From WHSW01 sp963846165 (lineage in GTDB: Bacteria; Actinomycetota; Thermoleophilia; Solirubrobacterales; 70-9): a DNA stretch of 64,000 bases. The position numbers and the translations under genes were made by a program. Under the pieces are notes generated by a model, which was not told where the DNA came from, searched no databases, and saw only the letters and a list, made by a program, of their open reading frames with translations. The stretch is taken from contig CAWJUU010000009.1 of assembly GCA_963846165.1 (NCBI GenBank), positions 310,001-374,000 on the forward strand, in the 5' to 3' direction. Positions 16,812 through 26,343 of this stretch are shown here, one piece after another (position 1 is the first letter of the stretch; every line of letters starts with the position of its first letter).

Positions 16812-17657
16812 TCAGCGCGGGTCGGCCGCGACAACGTGGGTGAGGCCGTCGACCCCCGAGCCGTCGCCGGCAAGCAGCTCCTCGACCCGCTCGGAGACGG
16901 TCGCGCGAACCAGCCCCGCCTCCTCGGCCGGGAGGCCGTTGACGGCCTCGGCGATCGGCGCGGCGAGCTTTATCGTCTTCTCCCAGTGCTCTGCGGCGTC
17001 GATGTAGCCCCACTCGACGGTGACCTGCTCGATGCTCGGCTCGCCGAAGCCGGCCCCGGTGACCAGCTCACGAATCCGATCCGGGTCCGCCATCCCGAAG
17101 ATCCCAGGCGCGCCTGGCTCGGGGGGCGATAGGTGGCCGCGCTCGACCAGGACCATCCCCGGGATCGCGGCCCACATGTTCTTCTCCGGCGCTGCCCAGA
17201 CGGCGAACGAGAGCCGGCCCGTGTCGCGCAGGACGCGGCGGGTCTCGGCAAGCGCCGCGGCCGGATCGGCCATCAGCATGTAGCCGAAGCGCGCAACGAC
17301 GCCGTCGACGCTGGAGTCGTCGAGATCCATCCGCTCGGCGTCGAGGACACGGAAATCGAAGTTCTCGAGCCCGAGCTCCTCACCACGCCGGCGCGACGCC
17401 TCGACCATCCCAGGCGCGAAGTCGGTCGAAATCACCCGTCCCTCGGCGCCGACGCGCTCGCCGGCCAGAAAGCCCGTCTCGCCGGTCCCGGCGGCGAGCT
17501 CGAGCACCGTGTCCCCGGGGTTGGGGGCGAGTCTGGAGACCAGCCGCTCGCTTACAGCCTGCGTCCGCTCCCAGAGAAAGGTGCGCTGCTCGTCCCAGTT
17601 GGCGGCGAACCGATCCCAGGCGTCGAGCGAGTCCTTCCGGTACTGGTCGAGGTCCAC
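16812..17657 (-). CDS. Class I SAM-dependent methyltransferase (UbiE-like)
   Basis: A 281-residue methyltransferase. Motif I is VLELAAGTGETGFLAGE near residues 50-65, with acidic motif II (VISTDFAPGMVEASRRR) and DSSVDGVVARFGYMLM as motif IV. A MenG/UbiE-like N-terminus with a WDRFAANWDEQR stretch precedes it. The substrate is not predictable. It lies 27 bp downstream of pyrG in the same direction and is probably in the same transcript. Confidence 0.88.
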   Translation of the reverse strand: MDLDQYRKDSLDAWDRFAANWDEQRTFLWERTQAVSERLVSRLAPNPGDTVLELAAGTGETGFLAGERVGAEGRVISTDFAPGMVEASRRRGEELGLENFDFRVLDAERMDLDDSSVDGVVARFGYMLMADPAAALAETRRVLRDTGRLSFAVWAAPEKNMWAAIPGMVLVERGHLSPPEPGAPGIFGMADPDRIRELVTGAGFGEPSIEQVTVEWGYIDAAEHWEKTIKLAAPIAEAVNGLPAEEAGLVRATVSERVEELLAGDGSGVDGLTHVVAADPR

Positions 17658-17684
17658 ACGACCAGCTTAGCCGGGCGGCGCGGT

Positions 17685-19373
17685 TCAGCCCTCGCGGCGA
17701 ACGTGCACGTCGGCCGCCTCGGCCGCTTCCTCGACCTCCGCCTCCTCGGTCGCCGGGCCGTCCCCGCGCCCCGCGGCGCGGGTCGCGGCCGCGGCCACGA
17801 ATTCGCGGAAGAGCGGCTCGGGACGGGTCGGGCGCGAGTTGAACTCGGGGTGGAACTGGGAGGCGACGAAGAACGGGTGCTCCGGCAGCTCGATGATCTC
17901 GACCAGGCGCTCGTCGGGTGAGGTGCCGCCACAGACGAGACCCTCGTCCTCGAGCCGGCGGCGGAGCTGGTTGTTGACCTCGTAACGATGGCGGTGGCGC
18001 TTGTAGATCACGGCCTCGCCGAAGGTCTCCCGGGCGCGGGTGCCGTCGTGGAGCTTCACCGGGTCGGCGCCGAGGCGCATCGTGCCGCCCATGTCGGAGA
18101 CCTCCTTTTGCTCGGGCAGCAGGTCGACGACCGGGAACGGGGTCTCGGGGTCGAACTCGGTCGAGTTGGCTCCCTCCATGCCGGCGACGTTGCGGGCGAA
18201 CTCGGCGACCGCAATCTGCATCCCGAGACAGATGCCCAGGTAGGGGATGCCGTTTTCGCGGGCCACGCGGGCGGCGTCGATCTTGCCCTCGATCCCACGT
18301 TCGCCGAAGCCGCCGGGGATCAGGATCCCGTCGGCCCAGGTTGCGATCTCGTCGGGATCGAAGTCTTCGGAGTCGACCAGCTCGACCTCGACGTTGGTTC
18401 CCCGGGCATAGCCGCCGTGATGCAGCGCCTCGACCACCGACTTGTAGGCGTCGACGAGCTTGACGTACTTGCCGACCAGCGCGATACGGGTCGTCCCCTC
18501 GCATGCATCGGCTCGGCGCACGAGCTCCTCCCACTCGCCGAGCTCGGGGGCGGGCGCCTCGACGCCGAAGTGGTCGAGCACCAGGTCGTCGGCGCCCTCG
18601 GCCCGCATCACCAGCGGCACCTTGTAGATGTTGTCGACGTCGCGCGCCGAGAGCACCGCGTCCTCGGGGACGCTGGCGAAGAGCGCGATCTTCTTGCGGA
18701 TCTCGCGGTCGAGCCCCTTCTCGGAGCGACAGATCAGCGCGTGCGGCTGGATCCCGATCCGGCGCAGCTCGTTGACCGAGTGCTGGGTCGGCTTCGTCTT
18801 CATCTCGCCCGCGTGGCCGATGTACGGCACCAGCGTCAGGTGCAAGAACATGCATCGCTTGGCGCCGAGCTCGGCGTAGAGCTGGCGAATCGCCTCGAGG
18901 AACGGCAGCGACTCGATGTCGCCGACGGTGCCGCCGATCTCGGTGATCACGAAGTCCACCGCCTGCGACTCGGCGACGATCAGGATCCGCTGCTTGATCT
19001 CGTCGGTGATGTGGGGAATCACCTGCACCGTCGCGCCGAGGTAGTCGCCGCGGCGCTCGCGGCGGATGACCGAGTTGTAGACCGCACCGGCGGTCACGTT
19101 CGAGGCCCGCGAGGTGTTCTCGTCGGTGAAGCGCTCGTAGTGACCGAGGTCGAGATCGGTCTCGGCGCCGTCCTCGGTGACGAACACCTCGCCGTGCTGG
19201 AAGGGGCTCATCGTCCCCGGATCGACGTTGATGTAGGGGTCGAATTTCTGCAGCTGGACGCGGAATCCCCGGCTCACGAGCAGACGCCCGATCGAGGCCG
19301 CCGCGATGCCCTTGCCGAGAGAGGAGACGACGCCGCCGGTGACGAAGATGAAGCGCGTCTCGCCCGGCTTCAT
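17685..19373 (-). CDS. pyrG: CTP synthase PyrG
   Basis: Makes CTP from UTP, ATP and glutamine. The N-terminal synthetase domain starts with FIFVTGGVVSSLGKGI and has the P-loop and KIDPYINVDPGTMSP-type UTP site (here KFDPYINVDPGTMSPF). The C-terminal class I glutamine amidotransferase domain has the nucleophile in PYLGICLGMQIAV and the His-Glu pair in FHPEF. Length 562 is normal, with an alanine/glutamate-rich tail. The start overlaps the stop of the MraY-like gene by 4 bp. Confidence 0.97.
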   Translation of the reverse strand: MKPGETRFIFVTGGVVSSLGKGIAAASIGRLLVSRGFRVQLQKFDPYINVDPGTMSPFQHGEVFVTEDGAETDLDLGHYERFTDENTSRASNVTAGAVYNSVIRRERRGDYLGATVQVIPHITDEIKQRILIVAESQAVDFVITEIGGTVGDIESLPFLEAIRQLYAELGAKRCMFLHLTLVPYIGHAGEMKTKPTQHSVNELRRIGIQPHALICRSEKGLDREIRKKIALFASVPEDAVLSARDVDNIYKVPLVMRAEGADDLVLDHFGVEAPAPELGEWEELVRRADACEGTTRIALVGKYVKLVDAYKSVVEALHHGGYARGTNVEVELVDSEDFDPDEIATWADGILIPGGFGERGIEGKIDAARVARENGIPYLGICLGMQIAVAEFARNVAGMEGANSTEFDPETPFPVVDLLPEQKEVSDMGGTMRLGADPVKLHDGTRARETFGEAVIYKRHRHRYEVNNQLRRRLEDEGLVCGGTSPDERLVEIIELPEHPFFVASQFHPEFNSRPTRPEPLFREFVAAAATRAAGRGDGPATEEAEVEEAAEAADVHVRREG

Positions 19374-20224
19374 CGCTTCACGTCACCCCGACTCACTCTG
19401 CCGAGCGAGTCTAGCCAGCGCAGTGGCGGAACGTGATCGATCGCCTGTGAGATCGAGCGGTACTCGCCGTAGATCGTCAGCCCGGCGACGATCGCAAGCG
19501 CGATCCAGCGGCCCGTATCGTCGAGCGTGACCAGGATCGAGATCCCGGCGAGCGCCCCGATCAGGTTCGAGCCCGTGTCGCCTAGCATCGCTCTCTCCGA
19601 GAGCGTGAACAGGGCGACGACCAGGGCCGGGCCGATGAAGATCCCGAGCAGCTCGAGCGGCTCGGCGGTCCACACTCCGAGGCAGAGCCCGGCGAGCAGC
19701 GCGGCGAACGCCTTCTCGACCCGCCCCGGCCTCAGGTCGAGCAGGTTGAAAAGGTTGGTCGCCAGCAGTAGCAGGGCCAGGTCGGCGAGGTAGTCGATCC
19801 CCTCGCGACCGCGCCCCGATACCGCGTAGGCGGCGAGCGCCAGCGCGCCGACCGCCTTGATCGCACCGGTCGAAAAGCCCCCCTGGCGCACGGTGCGAAC
19901 GTGGCCACGCCAGCCGCGTGGGGAGTCTGCCGCCGCACCCCGACCGAGGGCGTCGTCGAGCAGGCCGAGCAGCGCCACCCCGAGCACGTAGACGATCCAC
20001 CGGCGCAGCTCCGGATCAAGCAGGTCGAGGTCGGCACGATCGTCGAGCACCGCTAGCGGTGCGAGCGCGATCAGCGAGCACGCCACCAGCGGCGCGCCCG
20101 CGGGAAAGGCTACCGTCGCCCCGCGGTAGTTGGTCCGCGCCAACCCGACCCGCAGCATGTCGGCGAGCCACGGTCGCAGCAACAGGGCCGCGAGCCCGGC
20201 CGAGAGCAGCAGCCCGGTGAGCAC
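19370..20224 (-). CDS. MraY/WecA-like prenyl-phosphate sugar-phosphate transferase
   Basis: A 284-residue integral membrane protein with about nine helices. Motifs of the MraY/WecA superfamily are present: LLGLLDDALG (first aspartates), NLFNLLDLRPGR and LGDTGSNLIGALAG. The family joins a sugar phosphate to undecaprenyl phosphate, starting cell-wall or polysaccharide synthesis. Length is at the short end of the family, and some helices may be missing or divergent. It sits between pyrG and the steB-like gene, a position not filled in mycobacteria. Confidence 0.8.
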   Translation of the reverse strand: MLTGLLLSAGLAALLLRPWLADMLRVGLARTNYRGATVAFPAGAPLVACSLIALAPLAVLDDRADLDLLDPELRRWIVYVLGVALLGLLDDALGRGAAADSPRGWRGHVRTVRQGGFSTGAIKAVGALALAAYAVSGRGREGIDYLADLALLLLATNLFNLLDLRPGRVEKAFAALLAGLCLGVWTAEPLELLGIFIGPALVVALFTLSERAMLGDTGSNLIGALAGISILVTLDDTGRWIALAIVAGLTIYGEYRSISQAIDHVPPLRWLDSLGRVSRGDVKR

Positions 20225-20242
20225 CGGCGGTCCCCCGGCCCT

Positions 20243-21133
20243 CTAGCGCCCGCCGCCGGACTCGCAGGCGTTGCCCTGTACGAGGTCCGGGAGCACGGTG
20301 TCGGCGGTGTCCTTGACCCCGAAGCTGCCGGATGCGCCGCAGAGCGCGAATACGAGCGCCACCCTGCCCGAGTTCAGGTCGACGCTGTCGACGCTGGTCA
20401 GTCCGTGCGAGTCGAAGAACTCGATCGACGAAGGGTCGGCGCCGCTGACCTCGGCGCCCACCGGTGCAGCGCCGGCGTCGAGCAGGCCCGCGACGACGCC
20501 GTTCTCGAGCAGGTCGGTGGACGCTTCCTGGTCCGGGTCGAGCTCGGCCGGCCGCTGGCGAACGAGGACGACGCTGTCGATCCCGCCCGGCTGGCCGCTG
20601 TAGCGGCTCAGCATCGTCCCCCGCAGGGCATCGAAATCCGCGCCGCCGCGCACCAGTGCGCTCCCCGCCCGCTCGGCGAACAGGGTGAGCTCCTCCTCCG
20701 CGCCACGCGAAACCGCTCGAGCCTGGCGGCCCCCGAGGGTCGACGCGAGTGCATCGAGGTCCGGCGGCTCGCGCACGACGGCAACCTCGCCGACCGTCGC
20801 TCCGGCGGGGCCCAGCGCTCTCTCGACCTCAGCCGCGACCGCTCCCTCGAGCCCGCCGAGGCCGATGATCGCGACCCGGTCCCCGCGCAGCGCATCACCG
20901 ACCACCGCGGGATAGACCGCCTCACCGAACGCCCGCTCGGCCTCGAGGTCGACCTCGAGCTCGTCGACCTGCTGGCGCGCCTCGCCGAGGTCTGCCTCGA
21001 GGCTCTGCTCGAGGTCCTCGGCCGTCCCGGAGACGATGTCGGAGCCGAACCCCACCCCGATCAGGATCCCCACGGCCAGAGCGAGGAAGACGGCCGCGAG
21101 CGAGGCCGCGTGGTAACGCCCGGAGTACCCCAC
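20243..21133 (-). CDS. SteB/MctB-family membrane protein
   Basis: A 296-residue protein with one N-terminal membrane helix (LAAVFLALAVGILIGVGFG) and a following coiled coil (residues 40-70), then an extracytoplasmic alpha/beta domain. This architecture matches MctB (Rv1698), annotated as a copper transporter, and SteB of Corynebacterium, which acts with SteA in cell separation. The adjacent steA supports a role in division. Which function applies here is not decided by the sequence. Confidence 0.85.
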   Translation of the reverse strand: MGYSGRYHAASLAAVFLALAVGILIGVGFGSDIVSGTAEDLEQSLEADLGEARQQVDELEVDLEAERAFGEAVYPAVVGDALRGDRVAIIGLGGLEGAVAAEVERALGPAGATVGEVAVVREPPDLDALASTLGGRQARAVSRGAEEELTLFAERAGSALVRGGADFDALRGTMLSRYSGQPGGIDSVVLVRQRPAELDPDQEASTDLLENGVVAGLLDAGAAPVGAEVSGADPSSIEFFDSHGLTSVDSVDLNSGRVALVFALCGASGSFGVKDTADTVLPDLVQGNACESGGGR

Positions 21134-21191
21134 TAGAACAAGGGCGTTCGCGTCCGGCCCAGAATCAGGCCTCCTTTTTCGAGCCTCCCGC

Positions 21192-22382
21192 TCACAGGTC
21201 CAGGGCGACCTTGATCTTCAGCCAGACGAGGTCGAAGAACTCCTGCAGAGCAGGCGAGCTGAGCACGACGATCACGATCAGGACCAGGGAGATGGCGAGG
21301 AACGCCCACATCTGCCGGCCGCGAACGCCGGGGTTGTAGAGGCGGCTCACGCCCTTGGCGTCGATCAGCGTCTCGCCGATTCGCAGCCGGGTCAGAAACG
21401 TCGATGACATTCCGGCCCGGTTCTTGTCGAGGAACTCGGTCAGGTTGAAGTGGGCGCCGACCGAGACGATCAGCTCGGCGCCCTTCTCGTGCGCGAGCAG
21501 CATCGCGACGTCCTGGCTCGTGCCGACCGCGGGCACGATCACGGGCTCAAGGCCCAGCCCTCGCAGCCGGTCGAGGCCCGGCGCGCGGCCGTCGGGATAG
21601 GCGTGGACGACCGCCTCGGCGCCACAGGTGAGCACCGCGTCGGTGGCGGAGTCCATGTCGCCGAGGACCATGTCGGGCGTAAAGCCCTCCTCGAGGATCG
21701 CGTCGGCGCCGCCGTCGACGCCGACCAGGACCGGGTGCGTGTCCTCGATGTATGCGCGCAGGGTGCGCAGATCGCGCCGGTAGGTCGTCCCACGGACGAC
21801 GATCAGCGCGTGGCGGTCGCGGAACTTGGTGCGCACCGTCGGGAAGTCGATCTTGCCGACCAGCAGCTCGCCCTCCGAGCGCACGTGCTCGATCGTGTTC
21901 AGCGCGAATGCGGAAAGCGCCTCGTTGATCCGCTCTCGCTGGCGCTCGATCTGCTCGGTGGCGGTCGCGAGGTCGATCACCCGCCCGGTCGCGAGCAGGC
22001 CACCGTTCGAGCGCACCTCGCCGCCCTGGATCACGATCTCGTCTCCGTCCCGTAGCTCCGCGAACAGCGGCGCCGCGGGTGCGTCGACGAGGCAGACGCC
22101 GGCGCGGGCGAGAATCAGCGGGCCGGGGTTGGGATAGCGATCGGTCGACGACGGCGCAACGTTGACGACCGCCTCGACGCCACTCGCGGCCAGGTCCTCG
22201 GCCGCGATCCGGTCGAGATCGGCATGGTCGATGACCGCGACATCGCCCGGCCGCAGCCGCTTGACCAGCGCCTTGGTCTTGCGGCCGAGCCGCGCCCGTC
22301 CCGTGATCGGCGGCACCTCGGAGGGCCGCAGCTGGATCTCGGGCCCGCGCAACAGCGCGCGCGCCCGGCTACGCAGAGCCAT
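21192..22382 (-). CDS. steA: SteA-like cytokinetic ring protein
   Basis: A 396-residue protein with a thiamin-pyrophosphokinase-like central domain (residues 180-330) carrying VGVDGGADAILEEGFTPDM and GDMDSATDAVL, and a C-terminal membrane helix (LAISLVLIVIVVL). This matches Rv1697/SteA, which localises to the division septum in Corynebacterium. A polar N-terminal domain has the pattern GDVAVIDHADLDRIAAEDL. It is the first gene after recN in the conserved cluster and is paired with the steB-like gene 58 bp downstream. Confidence 0.9.
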   Translation of the reverse strand: MALRSRARALLRGPEIQLRPSEVPPITGRARLGRKTKALVKRLRPGDVAVIDHADLDRIAAEDLAASGVEAVVNVAPSSTDRYPNPGPLILARAGVCLVDAPAAPLFAELRDGDEIVIQGGEVRSNGGLLATGRVIDLATATEQIERQRERINEALSAFALNTIEHVRSEGELLVGKIDFPTVRTKFRDRHALIVVRGTTYRRDLRTLRAYIEDTHPVLVGVDGGADAILEEGFTPDMVLGDMDSATDAVLTCGAEAVVHAYPDGRAPGLDRLRGLGLEPVIVPAVGTSQDVAMLLAHEKGAELIVSVGAHFNLTEFLDKNRAGMSSTFLTRLRIGETLIDAKGVSRLYNPGVRGRQMWAFLAISLVLIVIVVLSSPALQEFFDLVWLKIKVALDL

Positions 22383-22432
22383 CGCCGCCGATTATGCGGA
22401 AAAGCCTCCGGCGGCGCGGGCGCTCACACCCT

Positions 22433-24115
22433 CTAGGCCGCTTTGAGCAGCTCCTCGGCGTGCCGGCTGGCGGCCGAGTCGCCGCGCTCGCCGCCGAGCA
22501 TCCGGACGATCTCGGCAACCAGATCGTCGCCGGCGACCCGCTCGACCGTCGCCCGTGCCTCACCGCGGCCGGCGTCCTTGACGATCCGGAAATGGGTCGC
22601 AGCGAGCGAGGCGACCTGCGGCAGATGCGTGATGCAGATCACCTGGCGACCCGCACCGAGGCGGCGAAGCCGCTCGCCGACCGCCGTGGCGGTGTTGCCG
22701 CCCACCCCGGCGTCGATCTCGTCGAAGACGAGCGTTCGCTCGGCGTCGCCGCTCGCGAGGCCGGTGAGCGCGAGCATGATTCGCGAGAGCTCACCACCCG
22801 ACGCCGCATCCTTGAGCGGCGAGCTGGGCATCCCGGGGTTGGTCGCGATCAGCAGCTCGACCGTCTCCGCCCCCGAGGCGCCGAAGCCGTCGGGGTGGGG
22901 CTCGAGCGAGACCTCGAGCCGCGCGCCTTCCATCGCCAGCTCGGAGAGCTCGCCGACGACGCGCTCGGAGAGCTGGGACGCCGCCCTGCGGCGACCGGCG
23001 CTGAGCTTCTTCGCCAGCTTCTCGCGCTCGGCCTCGGCCTCCGCGATCCGCGCCCCTAGCGCCCCGGCGATCTCCTCGGCGTTCTCGAGCCGCTCGATCT
23101 CCGTCCGGCAGCGCTCGGCGTGGGTGAGCACGGCCTCGATCGAGCCGCCGTGCTTGCGCTCGAGCCGGTCGAGCGTTTCGAGGCGCTCCTCGACCAGCTC
23201 GAGCCGGCCCGGGTCGGCGTCGAGCCGTTCGAGGTACGCGCGCAGATCGCCCGCCACGTCGTCAAGCTCGACCGCGACCGCCCGCAGGCGCTCGGCGAGC
23301 CCGTCGAGATCGGCGTCGACGCCGTCCACGACCCCAAGCCCGCCCTCGGCCTCGCCGAGCGCGGCGCGCGCACCGCCGCCGTCCTCGGCCTCGCCGCTGA
23401 GTACCGCCAGGGCACGGGCCGCCGCCGCGCGCAGGCCCTCGGTGTGTCTGAGGCGCTCGCGCTCGGCGGCCAGCTCGGCCTGCTCGGCCGCGTCGGGCGC
23501 CGCCGCTTCGATCTCGGCGAGCTCGAAGCGCAGCAGGTCGAGGTCGCGCTCGCGCGCGCCCTCTCGCTCGCGGAGCTCGGCGAGCTGGCGGCCGAGCGCC
23601 GTCACCTCGCCGTGCGCGGCGCGGTATCGCCGACGGACCTCGAGCAGGTCCGGGCCGGCGAAGCCGTCGAGGATCTCGAGCTGCGCCGAGGCGAGGGTGA
23701 GCCGCCGGTGCTCGTGCTGGCCGTAGAAGGCGAGCAGCTTCGCACCGAGCGCCTGCAGGTCGGCCGCCGAGGCCGAGCGCCCGCCGACGAAGGCGCTGGT
23801 GCGCCCCGAGGCGCCGATCCGGCGCCCGAGCACGACCTCGGTCGATCCCTCCGGCAGGCGCTCGCCGATCTCGGCCAGCGCCGGGTCCTCGCGCAGGCCT
23901 TCGGGGAGCTCGAAGACGCCCTCGACCCAGGCCTCCTCGGCGCCGGGGCGGACGATCTGCGGTTTCGCCTTGCCGCCCAGCAGGAGGTCGAGCGAGTGGG
24001 CGAGCACCGTCTTGCCCGCCCCGGTCTCGCCGGTGATCGCGTTCAGGCCGTTGCCGAGGCACAGCTCGGCCCGCTCGATCAGCAGCAGGTTCTCGATCCG
24101 CAGCTCCAGAAGCAC
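22433..24115 (-). CDS. recN: DNA repair ATPase RecN
   Basis: An SMC-like ABC ATPase acting in double-strand break repair. Walker A is TGETGAGKT near residue 30, the ABC signature is DAASGGELSRIMLAL near residue 430 and Walker B is TLVFDEIDAGVGG. A long coiled coil (about residues 160-370) separates the two halves. 560 residues is normal. Start is a GTG at 24115. It precedes steA as in mycobacteria. Confidence 0.96.
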   Translation of the reverse strand: MLLELRIENLLLIERAELCLGNGLNAITGETGAGKTVLAHSLDLLLGGKAKPQIVRPGAEEAWVEGVFELPEGLREDPALAEIGERLPEGSTEVVLGRRIGASGRTSAFVGGRSASAADLQALGAKLLAFYGQHEHRRLTLASAQLEILDGFAGPDLLEVRRRYRAAHGEVTALGRQLAELREREGARERDLDLLRFELAEIEAAAPDAAEQAELAAERERLRHTEGLRAAAARALAVLSGEAEDGGGARAALGEAEGGLGVVDGVDADLDGLAERLRAVAVELDDVAGDLRAYLERLDADPGRLELVEERLETLDRLERKHGGSIEAVLTHAERCRTEIERLENAEEIAGALGARIAEAEAEREKLAKKLSAGRRRAASQLSERVVGELSELAMEGARLEVSLEPHPDGFGASGAETVELLIATNPGMPSSPLKDAASGGELSRIMLALTGLASGDAERTLVFDEIDAGVGGNTATAVGERLRRLGAGRQVICITHLPQVASLAATHFRIVKDAGRGEARATVERVAGDDLVAEIVRMLGGERGDSAASRHAEELLKAA

Positions 24116-24251
24116 CCGCCCGTTCTACCGAGCATGCCCGACGGATTCGCGGCTGCGCCCCGGGCGGCACGGGTGACGGCTCAGGTGGTCCATGGGCTAC
24201 CTGAGGCGTCAACGCGCCACTTGCCGGCGCCCGGGCTCGCCTCCACCCTGG

Positions 24252-25094
24252 CTAGCCCCCCGCCAGGCGGCCGAACTTCTCGCGGATGCGCCAGTAGAAG
24301 TTCGTCCCCGGGAGCTGCGCCAGGCGCGCCGCGCCGTCGCGGAAGCGGACCTCCATCGCCGAGCCGCTCGCCAGCTCGCCGACGTACTCGCCATCGACGA
24401 CCACGTCGACGGGATCGCGGCCGGCCGCGTTGGTGACCTCGAGCACGTCGTCGGGGGCGACCACCAGAGCACGGGCCGTGAGCGTGTGCGGGGCGATGAA
24501 GCTGACCGCGTAGCCCTCGACGCCCCAGGCGAGGATCGGTCCCTGGTTGGCGAGGTTGTAGCCCGTCGAGCCGGCCGGGGTTGCGGCGACGAGGCCGTCG
24601 CAGCGCACGTGGCCGACCTCCTTGCCGCCGAGCCGGTAGGCGAGCTCGGCGACGCGACTGTGCGGGCGCCGCATCAGCGCGACGTCGTTGAGCGCCAGCG
24701 GCCCCCCGCCGAGGTCCGTGTCGAGACCGGGCATCGAGATCACCTCATAGCCGCCGGCGAGGGCGAGGTCGAGACCATCGGCGAGCCGGTCGCGCTCGAC
24801 CGCCGCGAGGAAGCCGATCGTGCCGAAGTTGAATCCGAAGACGGGCACGCCGCGGGCGCCGTACTGGCGCAGCGCCTTGAGGATCGTGCCGTCGCCACCG
24901 AGCACGAGGCAGAGGTCGAGCTCGCCGGCCTCGTCCACGGCGCCGAGCTTCGCGGCGACCTCGCCGTGCTTTTCCTGCTCCTCGTCGTCGGCGACCAGCG
25001 TCCAGCCGGCGCGGTCGGCGGCTGTGATCGCCTCGAGGAGAGCGTCGCGCGTCTGCTCGGGCTGCGTGTGGGAGAGGATCACCGCCGTGCTCAT
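24252..25094 (-). CDS. nadK: NAD kinase
   Basis: Phosphorylates NAD to NADP. The ATG at 25094 overlaps the tlyA stop as ATGA, so the longer upstream frame is discarded. Key motifs are LVLGGDGTILKALR near residue 65, NDVALMR and CDGLVAATPAGSTGYNLA; GPI and HTLTARALVV follow. The length of 280 residues is usual. It is co-translated with tlyA in the conserved tlyA-nadK-recN order. Confidence 0.96.
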   Translation of the reverse strand: MSTAVILSHTQPEQTRDALLEAITAADRAGWTLVADDEEQEKHGEVAAKLGAVDEAGELDLCLVLGGDGTILKALRQYGARGVPVFGFNFGTIGFLAAVERDRLADGLDLALAGGYEVISMPGLDTDLGGGPLALNDVALMRRPHSRVAELAYRLGGKEVGHVRCDGLVAATPAGSTGYNLANQGPILAWGVEGYAVSFIAPHTLTARALVVAPDDVLEVTNAAGRDPVDVVVDGEYVGELASGSAMEVRFRDGAARLAQLPGTNFYWRIREKFGRLAGG

Positions 25095-25873
25095 GGTTCG
25101 ACCTCCGCGATCGCGGCGTCGATGTCCGCGACCGGCGCGCCAGCCGACAGCCGGATGAAGGTCTCGCGGTTTCCCTTCGGGCCGGGCAGGCCCGAGGAGG
25201 CGAAGCCGCGCGCGGCCAGGCCCGCATCCGCGGCGGCACGCGCGACGCCGCGAAGCGCATCGCGCCGGTCTGCTGCCTCGCGGACGACACCGCCCTTGCC
25301 GACCCGCTCGCGCCCGAGCTCGAACTGGGGCTTGACCAGGGCCAGCAACTCGCCACCCGGGGCCGTGCATCGGGCCACCGCCGGCAGCACCTTGGCCAGT
25401 GAGATGAACGAGACGTCGATCGTCGCGAGCTCTGGCGCGAACGCCAGCTCAGCGGGATCGAGCTCGCGGGCATTGCGACGCTCGACGACCGTCACGCGTG
25501 GATCGTTTCGCAGCCCCCAGTCGAGCTGGCCGTGGGCGACATCGAGCGCGATCACCCGCGCCGCGCCGCGCTTCAGCAAGCAATCGGTGAAGCCCCCGGT
25601 CGAGGCGCCGACGTCGAGGCAGTCGCGCCCGGCGACGTCGATCGCGAACTCGTCGAGGGCGTTGGAGAGCTTGACCCCGCCCCGCGAGACGAACGGAGGC
25701 GGGCCGTCCACGAGCAGCTCGGCGTCGTCGGCGACCAGCTGACCGGGCTTCTGCGCCAGCGGCCCGTCGCGCCCGATCCGCACCCTGCCGGCCCGGACCG
25801 AGGCCGCAGCACTCGTGCGCGAGCCGGCGAGCCCGCGCTCGGCGAGCAAGGTGTCGATCCGCCGCCTGCTCAT
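25091..25873 (-). CDS. tlyA: TlyA-family rRNA methyltransferase
   Basis: A 260-residue S4-FtsJ fusion. Residues 1-60 are an S4 RNA-binding domain (RIDTLLAERGLAGSRT) and the rest an FtsJ-type methyltransferase with CLDVGASTGGFTDCLLKRGA and the K-D-K-E tetrad visible as DVSFISL, VKPQFE and KGNRE. In mycobacteria TlyA makes 2'-O-methylcytidine in 16S and 23S rRNA and sensitises to capreomycin. The ATG at 25873 is chosen because the longer frame upstream has no family match. Confidence 0.94.
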   Translation of the reverse strand: MSRRRIDTLLAERGLAGSRTSAAASVRAGRVRIGRDGPLAQKPGQLVADDAELLVDGPPPFVSRGGVKLSNALDEFAIDVAGRDCLDVGASTGGFTDCLLKRGAARVIALDVAHGQLDWGLRNDPRVTVVERRNARELDPAELAFAPELATIDVSFISLAKVLPAVARCTAPGGELLALVKPQFELGRERVGKGGVVREAADRRDALRGVARAAADAGLAARGFASSGLPGPKGNRETFIRLSAGAPVADIDAAIAEVEP

Positions 25874-25899
25874 GGCGGGAAGGTAGCGGCCGTGTCCGG

Positions 25900-26340
25900 C
25901 TAGCGGCTGGACATCCGGTCGGCGGCTGCGAGCGTCTCGGCGTGGGTTCGGTAGTTGCGACCCCAGACGGCGAGGCCATCGCGGTAGCGGATCATCCAGC
26001 CGACCTCGGTGTCCAGCGCGACACCGCTCCTCGACCGAGAGCGAAGTCGCCCGAGCGCGAGCACGACGTCGCCGAGGTCTCGAACCTCCTCCACGCTCAC
26101 CTCGAACTCCTCGAAGGCGGCGTCGAGGTTGGCCCACCACTGCCTGATCCCAGCGTGACCAAGGTAGGCCTCGTTGCCCTCGACAGGCCGCCAGGCGGGC
26201 GCCGGCCTCGACCTGGGCCGTGAACGGATACCACTCGCACTCGGGGTGCGAGGCCTCAAGCATCGGCTCGATGTCGCGCGGTCGCGCCGGTTGTAGGCCT
26301 CGATTCCGCGCCTGAAGGCTTCGACGTTCGCCTCGGACAT
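25900..26340 (-). pseudogene. SnoaL/NTF2-like protein with two compensating frameshifts
   Basis: The ATG at 26340, with GGAG six bases upstream, begins MSEANVEAFRRGIEAYNRRDR, and the C-terminal half (HAGIRQWWANLDAAFEEFEV onward) is normal SnoaL. Between about 26200 and 26278 the family sequence is found in another frame (MLEASHPECEWYPF, TAQVEAGA). A 2-base surplus near 26276-26283 and a 1-base surplus near 26196-26199 would explain this; the net change is three bases, so the reading frame stays open with about 26 wrong residues. Function unknown. Confidence 0.6.
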
Positions 26341-26343
26341 CAC

